The notes under the pieces: generated by a model
What the model was told of the DNA's origin: nothing
The model's database searches: none
Seen by the model: the letters and a program-made list of their open reading frames with translations, nothing else
Assembly: GCA_016873515.1 (NCBI GenBank)
Contig: VGXB01000010.1
Span: 1-56,769 of the forward strand
DNA: 56,769 nt
Direction of reading: 5' to 3'
DNA from: Nitrospira sp.
GTDB lineage: Bacteria; Nitrospirota; Nitrospiria; Nitrospirales; Nitrospiraceae
Made by a program: the position numbers and the translations under genes
Part shown: piece after piece, positions 55,615 to 56,769 of the stretch
How positions within the stretch are numbered: position 1 is the first letter of the stretch
Layout: each line of letters opens with the position of its first letter

Positions 55615-55845
55615 CTATTCATCGTCCTCGTCATCCGCTTCCATTGCCTCCTGCCGCTTCTGTTCCTCCATGGCATTGTGGAGCAACATGCGGATAAACA
55701 TCGAATAGAGCGAACCTTTTTCCAGGGTGCCGCCTGGAGGAATCGCGATCTTTCCTTCCTTGATCATGCGATCCATCCAGGCTTTCTGATCGGGAGCGAT
55801 CAAGACAGGAATCTCGACCAGCCCCACTCGTCCCATCATATCCAT
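55615..55845 (-). CDS. Small conserved hypothetical protein
   Basis: 76 residues, GGAGG 8 bases before ATG. The N-terminus EIPVLIAPDQKAWMDRMI and the acidic tail EADDEDDE are notable. It may be a small helical DNA- or protein-binding protein; the family is not recognised by name. Confidence 0.65.
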   Translation of the reverse strand: MDMMGRVGLVEIPVLIAPDQKAWMDRMIKEGKIAIPPGGTLEKGSLYSMFIRMLLHNAMEEQKRQEAMEADDEDDE

Positions 55846-56044
55846 GAGCTAAACCTCCATAAGCTTCCTACGAAGAGCGTAGAGCTGATAGTCCAAACAG
55901 ATCGAAAGCAACTCAGCCTTCTTCGTTTCTGCCATAAGCCATACGCCATTGGCCATACGCTCTTCTTGCGGTTATTCCAGCACGCCATTTTCGTCATTGT
56001 CAATCGAACGGTACCTGGCATGGCCTGTGCGTATTCGCCTGGGC
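55846..56044. repeat. Intergenic word repeats
   Basis: CCATAAGCCATACGCCATTGG and GCCATACGCTCTTC near 55932-55967 echo the words before and after hemL on the opposite strand. No gene seen. Confidence 0.35.
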
Positions 56045-56179
56045 ATGAAAATCCGAACCGTCACTTTATGCATGACGTTGCTCTCGTGCTTCTTCCTATC
56101 CTCATTTCTCAATAACGCCGTTTTACGTAAGCTCCCCGTAGATCGAGACAGGCATAAGGAGAACTTTCTGGCACAATAG
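56045..56179 (+). CDS. Possible small exported ORF
   Basis: 44 residues starting MKIRTVTLCMTLLSCFF, a signal-like hydrophobic stretch, and ending HKENFLAQ, 12 bases before the IS3 element's ribosome site. It may be a real small protein or a gene start cut off by the element. Confidence 0.3.
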   Translation: MKIRTVTLCMTLLSCFFLSSFLNNAVLRKLPVDRDRHKENFLAQ

Positions 56180-56201
56180 CCACCCTAGCCAGGAGGTTTC
56201 C

Positions 56202-56769
56202 CTACGTCAATCGAAATTCGCCGAGACTCAAATTGGCTCGATCCTACAAGTGGCCGACGCCGGTTGGCCCGTCAACAAGCTCTGGCGGCACTACGGCATT
56301 AGTTCCGCGACGTACGACAAGTGGAAAGCTCAGTATGGAGAGGGGCTGGAGGCCTCCGATGTGAAGCGGTTGAAGGAATTGGAATACGGGAACAGTCGCC
56401 TGAAGCGGATGTATGAGGAGCTGTCGCTGAAGAACGCCGCGCTGAAGGATGTCCTCGCAAAAAAACTCTAGGGCCTGTTGAGCGACGGGAGGTCGTGACG
56501 CACCTGGTTATAGTGAACGGCCTTCTGGTTCAGCGGGCCTGCTACACGGGGGGCTCGGCTGGGCGACATATTCCCGGCCTCTCAGGAACTGAGCCCGGCA
56601 CGATGCTCCAGTGATCGCAGCGGTGACGACCCTCGTCGCAGCCCAGCGTCGTTGGGGCTGCGGGAAGTGTTGTGATCGGCTCCGACTCGACAGGCATTCC
56701 TGAAATCACAACCGGCGGTGGCGCGAGGATTGCCCGCTGCGCTTAAACTTGCCGCGACGGACCAAGAGG
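56202..56769 (+). mobile_element. IS3-family element, decayed and cut by the window end
   Basis: OrfA is readable from a CTA codon at 56202, where ATG would be expected 5 bases after AGGAGG, to TAG at 56471: RQSKFAETQIGSILQVADAG, then RHYGISSATYDKWKAQYG and KNAALKDVLAKKL, a classical IS3 OrfA. OrfB follows in broken frames: VTHLVIVNGLLVQRACY near 56494, CGKCCDRLRLDRHS then a stop, and finally LRLNLPRRTKR at the last bases. The start codon is lost and OrfB is interrupted, so it is inactive. The rest of the element lies beyond the window. Confidence 0.8.

Overview
The window most likely comes from a member of Nitrospirota, close to Nitrospira. This is inferred from remembered gene content (an SmbP-type metal-binding protein, a DapL-type lysine route, many c-type cytochromes, Nitrospira-like hypothetical proteins), not from a search. 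Genes lie on both strands, base composition is moderately GC-rich, and start sites often carry a GGAGG-type ribosome binding site. I saw no rRNA, tRNA or CRISPR array.

Layout. Positions 1-6000 hold a transposase remnant and two paralogous regulators with a MerR-type HTH and a B12-binding domain of the CarH/LitR kind. Each regulator is transcribed away from a divergent target: a small zinc-ribbon protein for the first, a NapC/NrfH-like tetraheme cytochrome plus a cytochrome c-SUMF1 fusion for the second. The two intergenic regions share the same promoter and operator architecture. SmbP and a DCC-family redox protein lie in between. Positions 6000-10000 hold ttcA, a decayed metallopeptidase gene, gpmA and a zinc-ribbon membrane protein. 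Positions 10184-18290 are a tightly packed co-directional biosynthesis cluster, argD-argF-argG-argH-lptM-like-lysA-dapA-dapB. It covers the late arginine pathway and part of diaminopimelate/lysine synthesis. An LL-diaminopimelate aminotransferase gene (dapL-like) at 31.3-32.5 kb fills another step.

Positions 18291-20056 look like an acquired AT-richer segment. It starts at the 3' end of dapB, carries a tandem Sel1-repeat secreted protein, and ends at a second, diverged copy of the last codons of dapB. Positions 20-36 kb hold small envelope proteins, transaldolase, a family-5 uracil-DNA glycosylase, a lytic transglycosylase, glycerate kinase, rmuC, a MazG-like protein, panC/folK, dapL and assorted enzymes. 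Positions 36-47 kb hold lipoproteins, a BNR-repeat protein, an AttH/CrtC-like protein, an ABC exporter pair behind a LON-domain protein, SirB1-like and MBL-fold proteins, a MarR regulator and truD. Positions 47-57 kb contain two decayed IS3-family elements flanking a translationally coupled operon (hypothetical protein, HAD phosphatase, active and inactive M16 peptidases) and hemL.

Gene decay is a clear theme. A zinc metallopeptidase, a PEP-synthase-like enzyme, a PilZ protein, a metallophosphoesterase and at least two small hypothetical genes are broken by frameshifts or stops, while the core biosynthetic genes are intact. The most promising novel biology is the duplicated B12-regulator module with matched operators controlling heme and redox proteins. 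The dapB-end insertion comes second.
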